From: JBFONV01 sp040779335 | Lineage (GTDB): Bacteria; Pseudomonadota; Gammaproteobacteria; Enterobacterales; Alteromonadaceae | DNA: 64,000 bases | Assembly: GCA_040779335.1 (NCBI GenBank) | Contig: JBFONV010000003.1 | Coordinates: 124,001-188,000, forward strand | Reading direction: 5' to 3' | Shown here: positions 27,050 to 34,888 of the stretch, piece after piece | Layout of the letters: the number at the start of each line of letters is the position of its first letter | How positions within the stretch are numbered: position 1 is the first letter of the stretch | The notes under the pieces: generated by a model | Told to the model about the DNA's origin: nothing | Seen by the model: the letters and a program-made list of their open reading frames with translations, nothing else | Databases searched by the model: none | Made by a program: the position numbers and the translations under genes

Positions 27050-27377
27050 GTAAAATTTACGATTAAATATAATTAAGTAAACCTTAACTGCAATTCGGTA
27101 AAAAATAAAGTAAATAAGCCTTTATCCGTTGTTATTAAAGCATTGCGGTAATAAACCTGCGGGGAAATTTTATCAGAAACCACTCGCTATCTTATTGTTT
27201 TATAAAGCAGGCAAAGTAGCGTTAACCGAATGTCAACACATCGGAATAAAAAAGAGCAATTGCCAATTTGCTAAACCAAGATAAATCGCTGATTATGCAA
27301 AAATTAATCAAGTTGCTGGTTAAGTAAACACTTAACCAGATTCTTTGATAAATTTGCACTATTTTATAAAATAAGGG
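27050..27377. other. Gene-free stretch upstream of the tRNA cluster
   Basis: AT-rich DNA between yvcK and the tRNA promoter. It holds one clear structure, the dyad at 27316-27339. The 76-codon frame on the minus strand has no family resemblance and overlaps the tRNA promoter, so I do not call it a gene. It probably contains the yvcK promoter and upstream control sequences for the tRNA operon. Confidence 0.5.
27316..27339. promoter_or_regulatory. Perfect inverted repeat upstream of the tRNA promoter
   Basis: CTGGTTAAG (27316-27324) and CTTAACCAG (27331-27339) are perfect 9-base arms around a 6-base spacer. It ends 38 bases before the -35 of the tRNA promoter. It could be an operator or a hairpin; no strong T-run follows. 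Confidence 0.5.
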
Positions 27378-27406
27378 TTGACAGTAACGGGGGGGCTGCT
27401 TAGAAT
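27378..27406 (+). promoter_or_regulatory. Sigma-70 promoter of the tRNA operon
   Basis: A perfect -35 TTGACA (27378-27383), a 17-base spacer and -10 TAGAAT (27401-27406). The following GCGCC is a GC-rich discriminator, typical of stringently controlled stable-RNA promoters. Transcription should begin near 27413, about 78 bases before the tRNA-Ala gene. Confidence 0.85.
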
Positions 27407-27490
27407 GCGCCTCGCTTTCAACAAGTACTAGGTCTGCTTGTTGGGGTAGCAAGTTTAGTAAGTATTAGGCCACTTACTGAATAAGCACGC

Positions 27491-27566
27491 GGGGCTATAG
27501 CTCAGCTGGGAGAGCGCTTCGCTGGCAGCGAAGAGGTCTGCGGTTCGATCCCGCATAGCTCCACCA
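27491..27566 (+). tRNA. tRNA-Ala (GGC)
   Basis: A 76-base cloverleaf with acceptor arms GGGGCTA/TAGCTCC, a TTCGATC T-loop and encoded CCA. The anticodon loop CTGGCAG gives anticodon GGC at 27524-27526, reading GCC/GCU. It is the first RNA after the promoter. Confidence 0.95.
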
Positions 27567-27616
27567 ATATTTATGCCATCTGATTTATTAGATAGCGAAA
27601 AGTTTAAAAAGTCTAA

Positions 27617-27692
27617 GTCCCTATCGTCTAGAGGCCTAGGACACCGCCCTTTCACGGCGGTAACAGGGGTTCGAATCCCCTTAGGGATGCCA
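27617..27692 (+). tRNA. tRNA-Glu (TTC), copy 1
   Basis: A 76-base tRNA with anticodon stem CCGCC/GGCGG around loop CTTTCAC (anticodon TTC), TTCGAATC T-loop and encoded CCA. The acceptor begins GTCCCTA and ends TAGGGAT, leaving a G-T first pair. Confidence 0.95.
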
Positions 27693-27728
27693 CTTTTTAA
27701 AAGAAAATGAGTATGCGGATGCAATTGT

Positions 27729-27804
27729 GTCCCTATCGTCTAGAGGCCTAGGACACCGCCCTTTCACGGCGGTAACAGGGGTTCGAATCCCCTTAGGGAT
27801 GCCA
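27729..27804 (+). tRNA. tRNA-Glu (TTC), copy 2
   Basis: Identical in all 76 bases to copy 1, 36 bases downstream of it. Confidence 0.95.
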
Positions 27805-27909
27805 CTCATTTTTTATTGGTTTAGTAGTTTTAGTTTAATGGTTAAGTGTTTGACACATATTTCGTTATTTAACGGTAATGAAAATATTCATGTGATGAAT
27901 GTACATTGT

Positions 27910-27985
27910 GTCCCTATCGTCTAGAGGCCTAGGACACCGCCCTTTCACGGCGGTAACAGGGGTTCGAATCCCCTTAGGGATGCCA
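27910..27985 (+). tRNA. tRNA-Glu (TTC), copy 3
   Basis: Identical in all 76 bases to copies 1 and 2. It is separated from copy 2 by a 105-base AT-rich spacer that is unrelated to the other spacers. Confidence 0.95.
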
Positions 27986-28089
27986 CCATTAAACAATGAC
28001 AAATATTTTATATGTTTGTGACTGTATAGCGTTAATCGTTTATAGATACTAACATATAGCTATTAAAAAGTTTTTAATAGTCGAATTTT

Positions 28090-28165
28090 GTCCCTATCGT
28101 CTAGAGGCCTAGGACACCGCCCTTTCACGGCGGTAACAGGGGTTCGAATCCCCTTAGGGATGCCA
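28090..28165 (+). tRNA. tRNA-Glu (TTC), copy 4
   Basis: Identical in all 76 bases to the other copies; a 104-base spacer separates it from copy 3. A terminator follows directly, ending the tRNA operon. Confidence 0.95.
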
Positions 28166-28171
28166 ATTCAT

Positions 28172-28199
28172 AAAAAAACCGACTTTAGTCGGTTTTTTT
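28172..28199. terminator. Terminator of the tRNA operon
   Basis: ACCGACT (28178-28184) and AGTCGGT (28187-28193) form the stem, flanked by seven A upstream and seven T downstream, so it works in both directions and may also end tesA transcription. Confidence 0.9.
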
Positions 28200-28228
28200 A
28201 TGCCTAAAATTTATCACGCTTATTTTAT

Positions 28229-28855
28229 CTAACCCTCAGCCTTTATTATCGCTTTTATGTGACTATCAACAAACTCGGCGATCATAGGTTGAGCATTTTG
28301 GTTAGGGTGAATACCATCGGGCTGCATTAACGCTGGCTGTACCGCAATATTAGTCATGAAAAAGGGGAATAATGGGATATCTTCTTCTTCGGCCAATTCA
28401 CTAAAGACATTTTCAAACATGGCATTATATCTAGCGCCGTAATTGGGAGGAATTTTTACGTCCATGAGCGCGACAGGAATATTATTGGCTTTGGCTTGTT
28501 TGATTATTTGTAACAAGTTGTTTTTGATTAATTTGGGCGGAAAGCCCCTTAAACCGTCGTTTCCGCCAAGTTCTATCAATAAATAATCAAAATTCTGTTT
28601 CGATAAAATGCCAGGGAAACGAGACAAACCACCACTAGTTGTCTCGCCACTTATGCTAGCATTAATAATAGAGTAAGATGAATTTCGTTCTGTTAACTGC
28701 TGATTGAGTAAATGAACCCAGCCTTGATTTTGTTTCATTCCATAACTTGCACTAAGACTATCGCCGAGTAATAAAATTGACTTAGCAGCAAAGGCTTGAG
28801 TAAAACAAAGAAGATTACTTATAAAAATTAGGACAAGAAAAACACTTTTTATCAT
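28229..28855 (-). CDS. tesA: Periplasmic acyl-CoA thioesterase I / arylesterase TesA
   Basis: A 208-residue SGNH hydrolase (thioesterase I, lysophospholipase L1 type). A signal peptide ends near FAAK (about residue 24). Catalytic blocks are GDSLSASYG (Ser), GETTSG, ELGGNDGLRG (Gly-Asn oxyanion hole) and QPDGIHPN (Asp-His). It is divergent from ybbA, and the two start codons overlap in a single CATG, so its promoter and ribosome site lie inside ybbA. The tesA-ybbA-ybbP neighbourhood is the same as in E. coli. Confidence 0.93.
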   Translation of the reverse strand: MIKSVFLVLIFISNLLCFTQAFAAKSILLLGDSLSASYGMKQNQGWVHLLNQQLTERNSSYSIINASISGETTSGGLSRFPGILSKQNFDYLLIELGGNDGLRGFPPKLIKNNLLQIIKQAKANNIPVALMDVKIPPNYGARYNAMFENVFSELAEEEDIPLFPFFMTNIAVQPALMQPDGIHPNQNAQPMIAEFVDSHIKAIIKAEG

Positions 28856-29561
28856 GAAATTATATTCCGAAAATATTTTAAAAACTAAAGCGCTAACAAA
28901 ATCAGTTCAATTAGAAGATAAGATCTTAAATCTTTTACAACCCATTGATTTAGAAGTTAATGCTGGAGATACGTTAGCAATTGTTGGCTCTTCAGGCTCA
29001 GGTAAAACAACACTGTTGTCTATTCTAGCAGGTTTAGATTTACCAACCACAGGGGAAGTTTATCTTAAAAATATCCCTTTACACCAGAGTAATGAAGAAC
29101 AACGTAGTCAAATTCGTGCTGAACACGTTGGCTTTATCTTTCAACAATTTTTACTCGTTAATAGTTTGACTGCCATTGAAAATGTGATGTTGCCAGCCGA
29201 ATTAGCTAACATGGATAACGCTGAACAAATGGCAAAAGAGTTACTGGCACAGGTCGACCTTGGTGACCGATTATCTCATTATCCCTCACAGTTGTCGGGA
29301 GGAGAACAGCAACGTGTAGCCATTGCGCGCGCTTTTATTTCAAAACCTGCGTTGTTATTTGCTGACGAACCTACCGGAAATCTTGATAGCAAAACCGGTG
29401 AACATATTGCGGAATTGTTGTTTGAATTAAATGAAAAGTTTGGTACTACCTTAGTCTTAGTCACTCATGATCCAAAACTGGCAGCAAGATGTAAGAGACA
29501 AGTAGTGATGGATAGCGGCGCCCTAATCGAGCAAACCAATATTGTTTCACATGTGGGGTAG
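28854..29561 (+). CDS. ybbA: ABC transporter ATP-binding protein YbbA
   Basis: A 235-residue ATPase of the LolD/MacB group: Walker A GSSGSGKT (45-52), signature LSGGEQQRVAIARAF, Walker B LLFADEPTGNLDSKTG and LVTHD. The N-terminus ENILKTKALTKSV aligns with the start of E. coli YbbA, supporting ATG 28854, whose first bases overlap the tesA start on the other strand. It is followed by the YbbP permease after a 2-base gap. The substrate of YbbAP is not established; lipid or lysophospholipid handling with TesA has been suggested. Confidence 0.92.
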   Translation: MKLYSENILKTKALTKSVQLEDKILNLLQPIDLEVNAGDTLAIVGSSGSGKTTLLSILAGLDLPTTGEVYLKNIPLHQSNEEQRSQIRAEHVGFIFQQFLLVNSLTAIENVMLPAELANMDNAEQMAKELLAQVDLGDRLSHYPSQLSGGEQQRVAIARAFISKPALLFADEPTGNLDSKTGEHIAELLFELNEKFGTTLVLVTHDPKLAARCKRQVVMDSGALIEQTNIVSHVG

Positions 29562-29563
29562 TC

Positions 29564-32077
29564 ATGACTAATTGGATGAAGCAATCATTACGTTTACTGC
29601 AGCATGAATTTAGACGTGGTGAGCTAACCATTATTTGTTTAGCTATTGTCTTGGCTGTCGCCACGGTATTTTCCTTATCGGGTTTTTCTCAGCACATTAA
29701 AAGTGCACTTATTAACAATAGTACTAGTTTTATTGCGGCCGATAGAGTTTTACGTTCGAGTCGACCTGTAGCGACAAGTATTTTGGCGCAAGGTCGCGCA
29801 AGAGACTTACAAAGCGCAGAGCAAATAGAAATGTCATCAATGGTTTTCTCGGGTGAGAAAATGCAGTTGGTCGAAATAAAGGCTGTTTCTAGTACTTATC
29901 CGTTAAGAGGGGAGTTATTAATTGCCGATAAAGTAGATGGCCCGGCAACGCCTATGCATGCACCCGCTAACGGCAAAATATGGGTGGAGAAAAAGCTACT
30001 ATCAGCACTGGAACTTGCAATTGGCGACTCTATCGATATTGGCGTTAAGCATTTTACTATTGATGGTGTTGTTACCCAAATACCTGATGCTTCATTTAGT
30101 GTGTTTACTTCTGGTCCTCAAGTGATTGTTAACATCCTAGATATTGATAAAACTGAATTAATTCAACCGGGTAGTAGATTAACCTATAAATATTTATTTG
30201 CCGGTGAAGCAGCACAATTAGAAGCCTTTGATGATTGGATCAAGCCGCAAATAAACGAAACACAGCGTTGGTATGATATTCAATCTCGTCAATCGCCACT
30301 TGCTAATGCGTTAAATCGCGCTGAAAAATATTTGGCGCTAGCAAGCATGTTAGGAATAGTGCTAGCAGCTGTTGCTGTCGCGGTTGCAAGCAGACGTTAT
30401 AGTCATAGACATCAGCCTACTGTCGCCGTTTTTAAAGCGATGGGTGCAGCACAAGGACACGTAAAAAAGCTCTACCTGTTACATTGGTCATTATTATGTG
30501 TTTTTAGTTTAGTTATTGGTTTGCTTGCTGGTTATGGTTTACTTAGTGTTGGTTTACACAACATGCAAGACTATTTACCGATACAATCCGATAGTCGTCT
30601 GTCTTGGTATCCGTTTACTGTTTCGGTGCTAACGGGTGTTATCTGCGCCGTTGCCTTTGCCATTGCGCCGTTAAAAGCGTTGATTACTACCTCGCCACTA
30701 GCCGTTATTCGTGGTTTCTCTGAATCTATTGATGTTAAGAGTAAATATCATTTGCATTTATTATTGCCTTTATCGGCATTATTCGCGTTGTTATTGCTTT
30801 TTAGTCGTAATGTAGCCTTAAGTTTATCCTTGTTGCTAGGCGGTATTTTGGTTTCTGCACTTTTATTATTATTGGGTAGAGTCTTGATGAATGCAGGTAA
30901 AAAAGTCGGCAGTCAGGCAGGTAAGTCATGGCACCTTGCGATGGCAAACTTAAAAAGACGCGCGAATGAGAACAGTGTGCAGCTCGTTAGTTTCACTATA
31001 GCAATAAAGTTGTTACTGGTGATTTTAGTGATGCGTAATGCGTTAATTGATGAGTGGCAACAACAATTGCCAGATAACGCGCCAAATCGATTTTTAGTGA
31101 ACATCGCCCAGCAAGAGGTTGAAAACGTCGGCCAGTTCATTGAACAGCACAACTTGACCGCAAGTGGTTTATATCCAGTAGTTCGCGGACGATTGGCATC
31201 TATTAATGAGGATGTTATCGCTAAGAGCGCCAGTAAAGAAGAAACAGATGGCAGCGATAATGGCCGGCAAGGGGTAGGTCGCGAGCTTAATATGACTTGG
31301 CGAACCGAGCTGCCAGCAAATAATGTCATCACGCAGGGGCAATGGTGGCAGCAAGACAGTAATGTAGCGCAAGTGTCCGTTGAGCAAACGCTTGCTAAAC
31401 GTTTAGATATTAAACTCGGTGACATGCTTGCTTTTCAAATAGGTAGCACCGAAGTTGTTGTGTCGGTGACCAGTATTAGGGAAGTTGATTGGCAGTCGAT
31501 GCAGCCTAATTTTTATATGGTGTTTAATGCTCAAGTTTTGCAGGACTTTCCGGCGACCTATATTTCTTCAGTGTTTTTACCTGAAAATAAGCAAGGTCAA
31601 TTTCAACAGTTTTTAAGTCAATATCCTACTATTTCAATTATTGATGTTGATGCCATGATCAACCAATTAAGAACAGTTATTGAGCAAGTATCTATTGCCG
31701 TTGAATTTATATTAATACTGGTTGTTTTGGCTGGATCTTTGGTGTTGGTTGCTCAGGTTCAGGCAAGTATGGAGGAGCGAGAAAGGGAACTGGCAATTTT
31801 GAGAACTTTGGGAGCTAAAGGATCATTGTTGCGTAATAGCGTGTTATTTGAGTTTATTTCGTTAGGCGCTATTGCCGGTATAATGGCGAGTCTGGCGATG
31901 GAATTAGGAGTGTATGTTCTGCAGAGCCAGGTTTTTAATATGTCTGCTAGTCTTCATCCGTCATATTGGTTATTAGGGATCTTTTCAGGCGCTGCCTTCG
32001 TCGGTGTGGTTGGGCTGGTTAGTTGTTGGCGATTGTTAAATATGTCGAGTGTAACTTTAATCAGACGAACGATGTGA
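29564..32077 (+). CDS. ybbP: ABC transporter permease YbbP
   Basis: An 837-residue FtsX/MacB-fold permease. An N-terminal helix (about 20-42) is followed by a periplasmic domain, then helices near 250-275, 305-330 and 350-370, a central pair, a second periplasmic domain, and a C-terminal set containing ASMEERERELAILRTLGAKGSLLRNSVLFEF, the FtsX coupling motif. The length and doubled architecture match YbbP of E. coli. It is co-transcribed with ybbA. A long minus-strand frame inside it is only a codon shadow. Confidence 0.92.
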   Translation: MTNWMKQSLRLLQHEFRRGELTIICLAIVLAVATVFSLSGFSQHIKSALINNSTSFIAADRVLRSSRPVATSILAQGRARDLQSAEQIEMSSMVFSGEKMQLVEIKAVSSTYPLRGELLIADKVDGPATPMHAPANGKIWVEKKLLSALELAIGDSIDIGVKHFTIDGVVTQIPDASFSVFTSGPQVIVNILDIDKTELIQPGSRLTYKYLFAGEAAQLEAFDDWIKPQINETQRWYDIQSRQSPLANALNRAEKYLALASMLGIVLAAVAVAVASRRYSHRHQPTVAVFKAMGAAQGHVKKLYLLHWSLLCVFSLVIGLLAGYGLLSVGLHNMQDYLPIQSDSRLSWYPFTVSVLTGVICAVAFAIAPLKALITTSPLAVIRGFSESIDVKSKYHLHLLLPLSALFALLLLFSRNVALSLSLLLGGILVSALLLLLGRVLMNAGKKVGSQAGKSWHLAMANLKRRANENSVQLVSFTIAIKLLLVILVMRNALIDEWQQQLPDNAPNRFLVNIAQQEVENVGQFIEQHNLTASGLYPVVRGRLASINEDVIAKSASKEETDGSDNGRQGVGRELNMTWRTELPANNVITQGQWWQQDSNVAQVSVEQTLAKRLDIKLGDMLAFQIGSTEVVVSVTSIREVDWQSMQPNFYMVFNAQVLQDFPATYISSVFLPENKQGQFQQFLSQYPTISIIDVDAMINQLRTVIEQVSIAVEFILILVVLAGSLVLVAQVQASMEERERELAILRTLGAKGSLLRNSVLFEFISLGAIAGIMASLAMELGVYVLQSQVFNMSASLHPSYWLLGIFSGAAFVGVVGLVSCWRLLNMSSVTLIRRTM

Positions 32078-32130
32078 TAACAATATTGGCCAATGACTAA
32101 AATTTTATGGTAAAAAGAGGTGGCTCAAAA

Positions 32131-32164
32131 GACTATACCTTGTAAATACTTTTAACGTATAGTC
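32131..32164. repeat. Inverted repeat upstream of the AI-2E-type permease gene
   Basis: GACTATAC (32131-32138) and GTATAGTC (32157-32164) are perfect 8-base arms with an 18-base AT-rich spacer, 89 bases before the ATG at 32253. It may be an operator or a hairpin after ybbP. Confidence 0.45.
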
Positions 32165-32252
32165 TGCATTAATGCTTTGTATTTTTTAAGTTTGTTAAAT
32201 ATACAGAGCGTTAAATTTGAACTTTTTATCTGTAATAATAAGGGAATAAAAT

Positions 32253-33299
32253 ATGGGTGATATTAAAAGTAGCGTGGTCAAAACACTCGTTGTTATGGCG
32301 GCTCTTTTTATTGTGTTAGCAGGACTAAAAACGGCGGCCAATATTTTGGTGCCATTCTTGCTGTCTGTGTTTATTGCCATTATTTGTAATCCTATCGTCG
32401 CTAAAGCTCAACAATATAAAATACCTAAAGGCATCGCCGTTATCTTAGTTATAGTGATATTTGTGTTCATTGCCTTATCACTCGCAGGTCTGGTGGGGAA
32501 ATCATTAGGTGAGTTGTCGCAATTATTACCGGAATATCGTGCTCAGTTAAAAGAACAGTTTGCTTGGATAACGGGTAAATTAGCAACGTACAATATTCAA
32601 ATTTCAACGGCTATCCTAGTGGAATATTTTGATCCCGCTGCGGCTATGAGGTTAGCTGCAGACATGCTGAGTGGACTTGGCGGGGTTATGGCTAATTTGT
32701 TCTTGATCATCATCACCGTCGTTTTCATGCTTTTTGAAGCCTCTTCTTTACCAGCAAAAGTGCATTTAGCACTAGACGACCCGTACATGCGCTTACAGCA
32801 AATAGATAGGTTTTTGTCTTCGGTAAACCATTATTTAGCGATAAAAACATTGGTGAGCATAGGTACTGGTACCTTAGTGGCGACTATGCTTTGGGGATTT
32901 GGATTAGATTTTTATTTACTGTGGGGAGTGCTGGCATTTTTGCTTAATTATATCCCTAACATCGGTTCAATTATCGCCGCCGTTCCTGCCATGTCACTGG
33001 CTATTTTGCAACTTGGACCGGGAGCCGCAGGGATTATTGGGCTGGGTTATCTCGTCATTAATACTGTGATGGGTAACGTGGTAGAACCAAGATATCTTGG
33101 AAGAGGCCTAGGATTATCGACGCTAGTGGTTTTTCTTTCGTTAATCTTTTGGGGTTGGTTACTTGGCACTGTTGGCATGCTGTTGTCGGTGCCACTAACG
33201 ATGATCATCAAGATTGGATTGGAAAGTTCAGCAGAAGGGCGCTGGCTCGCGGTGTTATTGTCTGGAGAAGATGTCAACGTAGAAAGAGTCGTCGGCTAA
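32253..33299 (+). CDS. AI-2E family (PerM/TqsA-like) permease
   Basis: A 348-residue inner-membrane protein with about seven to eight helices. The opening VKTLVVMAALFIVLAGLKTAANILVPFLLSVFIA and the loop GVLAFLLNYIPNIGSIIAAVPAM are the AI-2E transporter hallmarks. The end VVEPRYLGRGLGLSTLVVFLSLIFWGWLLGTVGMLLSVPLT is also typical. Family members export or take up small solutes, and some act as Na+/H+ antiporters; no specific substrate can be assigned. Transcribed alone, with AAGGGA 10 bases before the ATG. Confidence 0.9.
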   Translation: MGDIKSSVVKTLVVMAALFIVLAGLKTAANILVPFLLSVFIAIICNPIVAKAQQYKIPKGIAVILVIVIFVFIALSLAGLVGKSLGELSQLLPEYRAQLKEQFAWITGKLATYNIQISTAILVEYFDPAAAMRLAADMLSGLGGVMANLFLIIITVVFMLFEASSLPAKVHLALDDPYMRLQQIDRFLSSVNHYLAIKTLVSIGTGTLVATMLWGFGLDFYLLWGVLAFLLNYIPNIGSIIAAVPAMSLAILQLGPGAAGIIGLGYLVINTVMGNVVEPRYLGRGLGLSTLVVFLSLIFWGWLLGTVGMLLSVPLTMIIKIGLESSAEGRWLAVLLSGEDVNVERVVG

Positions 33300-33327
33300 G
33301 TGCTTTTCTCGCTTAAGTGATTAAAAA

Positions 33328-33361
33328 TGAGCCTTAATGGTAATAATTTATCTAAGGCTCA
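33328..33361 (-). terminator. Terminator of the yciB-yciI-LprI-like unit
   Basis: TGAGCCTTA (33328-33336) and TAAGGCTCA (33353-33361) form a perfect 9-base stem. On the minus strand it is followed by TTTTTAA, fitting a terminator for the leftward genes. Confidence 0.6.
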
Positions 33362-33419
33362 CAAAGTACAGGAAATTTAAACGCGCTGTACCGACATACT
33401 TTAACGCTTATTCATTACA

Positions 33420-33845
33420 TTAATGATTAGCCATATCAAGTTCATTTATGCGATTTCTAGTCAACTGGATGTAACATTTTTTATAGGTAGAAGCGGCAGT
33501 TATGCTTGGTGACTTTGCTAAATATTGCCAACGGCAGTCATTTTCTCGATAGGTGATGAAGTTTTTTTGCGAGCGTTTAAACATTTCTAAGGCTGATTGC
33601 CGGCCAGTTGTTAACGCTTGCTCTTCTAATGAAAATATTTGGTTGTTCACCCAAGTTTGAAGTTCCCGTTCGATCGCTTCTTTAGCCAAATCTAAGCATT
33701 GCGAATACTCAATGTTTGAAGCTTTTAATTTTTCGCAACTATCGAGTGTTTTTAATGCGTAAGCGGGCGTTAATATACCCAATTGTAAACATGAAAGGGC
33801 AAGTAGTAAGCGGTTTATGGGGGTAAAATAATTTCGCATCGTCAT
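33420..33845 (-). CDS. Secreted LprI/DUF1311-like protein
   Basis: A 141-residue protein with a signal peptide ending near AYALK (about residue 31). The mature part has four cysteines and the tail FITYRENDCRWQYLAKS...KCYIQLTRNRINEL, the pattern of the LprI N-terminal (DUF1311) family, some members of which inhibit lysozyme. The start may be the first or third codon (both ATG). It overlaps yciI by one base, so it is translated from the same message. A periplasmic role is likely; function unproven. Confidence 0.8.
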   Translation of the reverse strand: MTMRNYFTPINRLLLALSCLQLGILTPAYALKTLDSCEKLKASNIEYSQCLDLAKEAIERELQTWVNNQIFSLEEQALTTGRQSALEMFKRSQKNFITYRENDCRWQYLAKSPSITAASTYKKCYIQLTRNRINELDMANH

Positions 33846-34147
33846 TATGCAGGTAGTACTTTTTTGTAGGGTTTAACGGTAACGCTTTTGTAAACGCCAG
33901 CTTCAATATATGGGTCTTTATCTGCCCATGCTTGTGCTTGAGGTAAACTGTTAAACTCAGCTATGATTAAAGAACCACTAAAGCCAGCATCACCAGGATC
34001 GTTACTGTCAATCGCTGGACATGGACCGGCCACCAATAATTTGCCTTCGTCTTGTAAAACACGTAATCGGGCTAAATGTTGTTCCCTTACGCTCATGCGT
34101 AGCGCCAAACTGTTTTCTACATCTTCACTGTATATAAGATAAAACAT
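33845..34147 (-). CDS. yciI: YciI family protein
   Basis: A 100-residue cytosolic alpha/beta protein of the YCII family: MFYLIYSEDVENSL, SVREQHLARLRVLQDEGKLLVAGPCPA, and FSGSLIIAEFNSLPQAQAWADKDPYIEAGVY. The conserved His (HLARL) and Asp (KDPY) are the presumed active-site residues. Physiological substrate unknown. It lies between yciB and the LprI-like gene, with a 14-base gap to yciB, matching the yciB-yciI association of other gammaproteobacteria. Confidence 0.92.
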   Translation of the reverse strand: MFYLIYSEDVENSLALRMSVREQHLARLRVLQDEGKLLVAGPCPAIDSNDPGDAGFSGSLIIAEFNSLPQAQAWADKDPYIEAGVYKSVTVKPYKKVLPA

Positions 34148-34161
34148 ATTTTTTCCAATGG

Positions 34162-34737
34162 TTATTCTGATTTGTTGCTGGACTCGATGACACTTTCTTC
34201 ACTTTCTGTATCTTGAGGCAAGTACTTGTAGAGTGACATTACTGAGCCTATGGCAAAAACAAAGGTTAAACCCGTTAGTCCAAATACTTTAAAATTCACC
34301 CAAATTTCCTGTGAAAAATTAAAGGCGATATATAAATTAAGTACTCCGCATAACGCGAAAAATATCGCCCAAGATAAGTTTAATTTTACCCAAATGTTAT
34401 CGGGCAATGTCAGTGCTTCGCCAAGAAATTGTTTGATCAAATTGTTTTTAAATACGTGGTTACTGATGATCAGTGCTACGGCAAAAAAGAGGTTGATGAT
34501 AGTGACTTTCCATTTGATAAAGGTATCGTCATGGAAGAATATTGTTAAGCTGCCAAATACGGCAATAATACCGAAGAAGATCCAGTACTTTTTAGGAACC
34601 GCTTGTTTGCGTACGATAAAGTAGAGAATTTGTAGTGCCGAGGTGACAATAAGAGCGCCTGTTGCCCAATAGATATCGACAAACTTGAAAAAAACAAAAA
34701 ATATAACGAGTGGAATAAATTCAAAAATTGCGTGCAT
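34162..34737 (-). CDS. yciB: Inner-membrane septation-related protein YciB (IspZ/intracellular septation protein A)
   Basis: A 191-residue membrane protein with about five helices. FEFIPLVIFFVFFKFVDIYWATGALIV, FFHDDTFIKWKVTIINLFFA and WVNFKVFGLTGLTFVFA are near-identical in pattern to E. coli YciB. I start at ATG 34737 because homologues begin at MHAIFEFIPLV-like sequence; an upstream ATG at 34797 would add 20 residues without support. YciB affects cell envelope integrity and interacts with elongation and division proteins. First gene of yciB-yciI-LprI. Confidence 0.92.
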   Translation of the reverse strand: MHAIFEFIPLVIFFVFFKFVDIYWATGALIVTSALQILYFIVRKQAVPKKYWIFFGIIAVFGSLTIFFHDDTFIKWKVTIINLFFAVALIISNHVFKNNLIKQFLGEALTLPDNIWVKLNLSWAIFFALCGVLNLYIAFNFSQEIWVNFKVFGLTGLTFVFAIGSVMSLYKYLPQDTESEESVIESSNKSE

Positions 34738-34835
34738 ATCAAACCGTAAGAAAAATTGTAATAAAATGATTTTAACGAAAGCAGCTTGAATAGCCAATCT
34801 ATTCGCGGTTTATATGCACAAATAAATTGTATCAA

Positions 34836-34861
34836 AAAGCTAGAATGTAGGTTCTAGCTTT
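34836..34861 (-). terminator. Terminator of the M24 peptidase gene
   Basis: AAAGCTAGAA (34836-34845) and TTCTAGCTTT (34852-34861) form a perfect 10-base stem; read leftward it continues into TTTTTGA, so it ends the M24 gene. Confidence 0.65.
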
Positions 34862-34888
34862 GATTTTATTAACAATTATTAAAAGTCT

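Noticed and set aside
27222..27924. Short open frames around and across the tRNA genes
   Set aside because: They overlap tRNA genes and the tRNA promoter, and their translations contain tRNA-derived sequence; none resembles a protein family.
27617..28165. Regularly repeated 76-base sequence as a possible CRISPR-like array
   Set aside because: The repeats are complete tRNA-Glu cloverleafs with CCA ends; spacers differ widely in length, and no cas genes are present.
27491..28165. tRNA cluster as an integration site for a genomic island
   Set aside because: No integrase, no truncated tRNA copy and no atypical gene block adjoins it; flanks are core genes.
30913..31425. Long minus-strand frame inside ybbP
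   Set aside because: It is antisense to a well-supported FtsX-type permease and has low-complexity translation without family resemblance.
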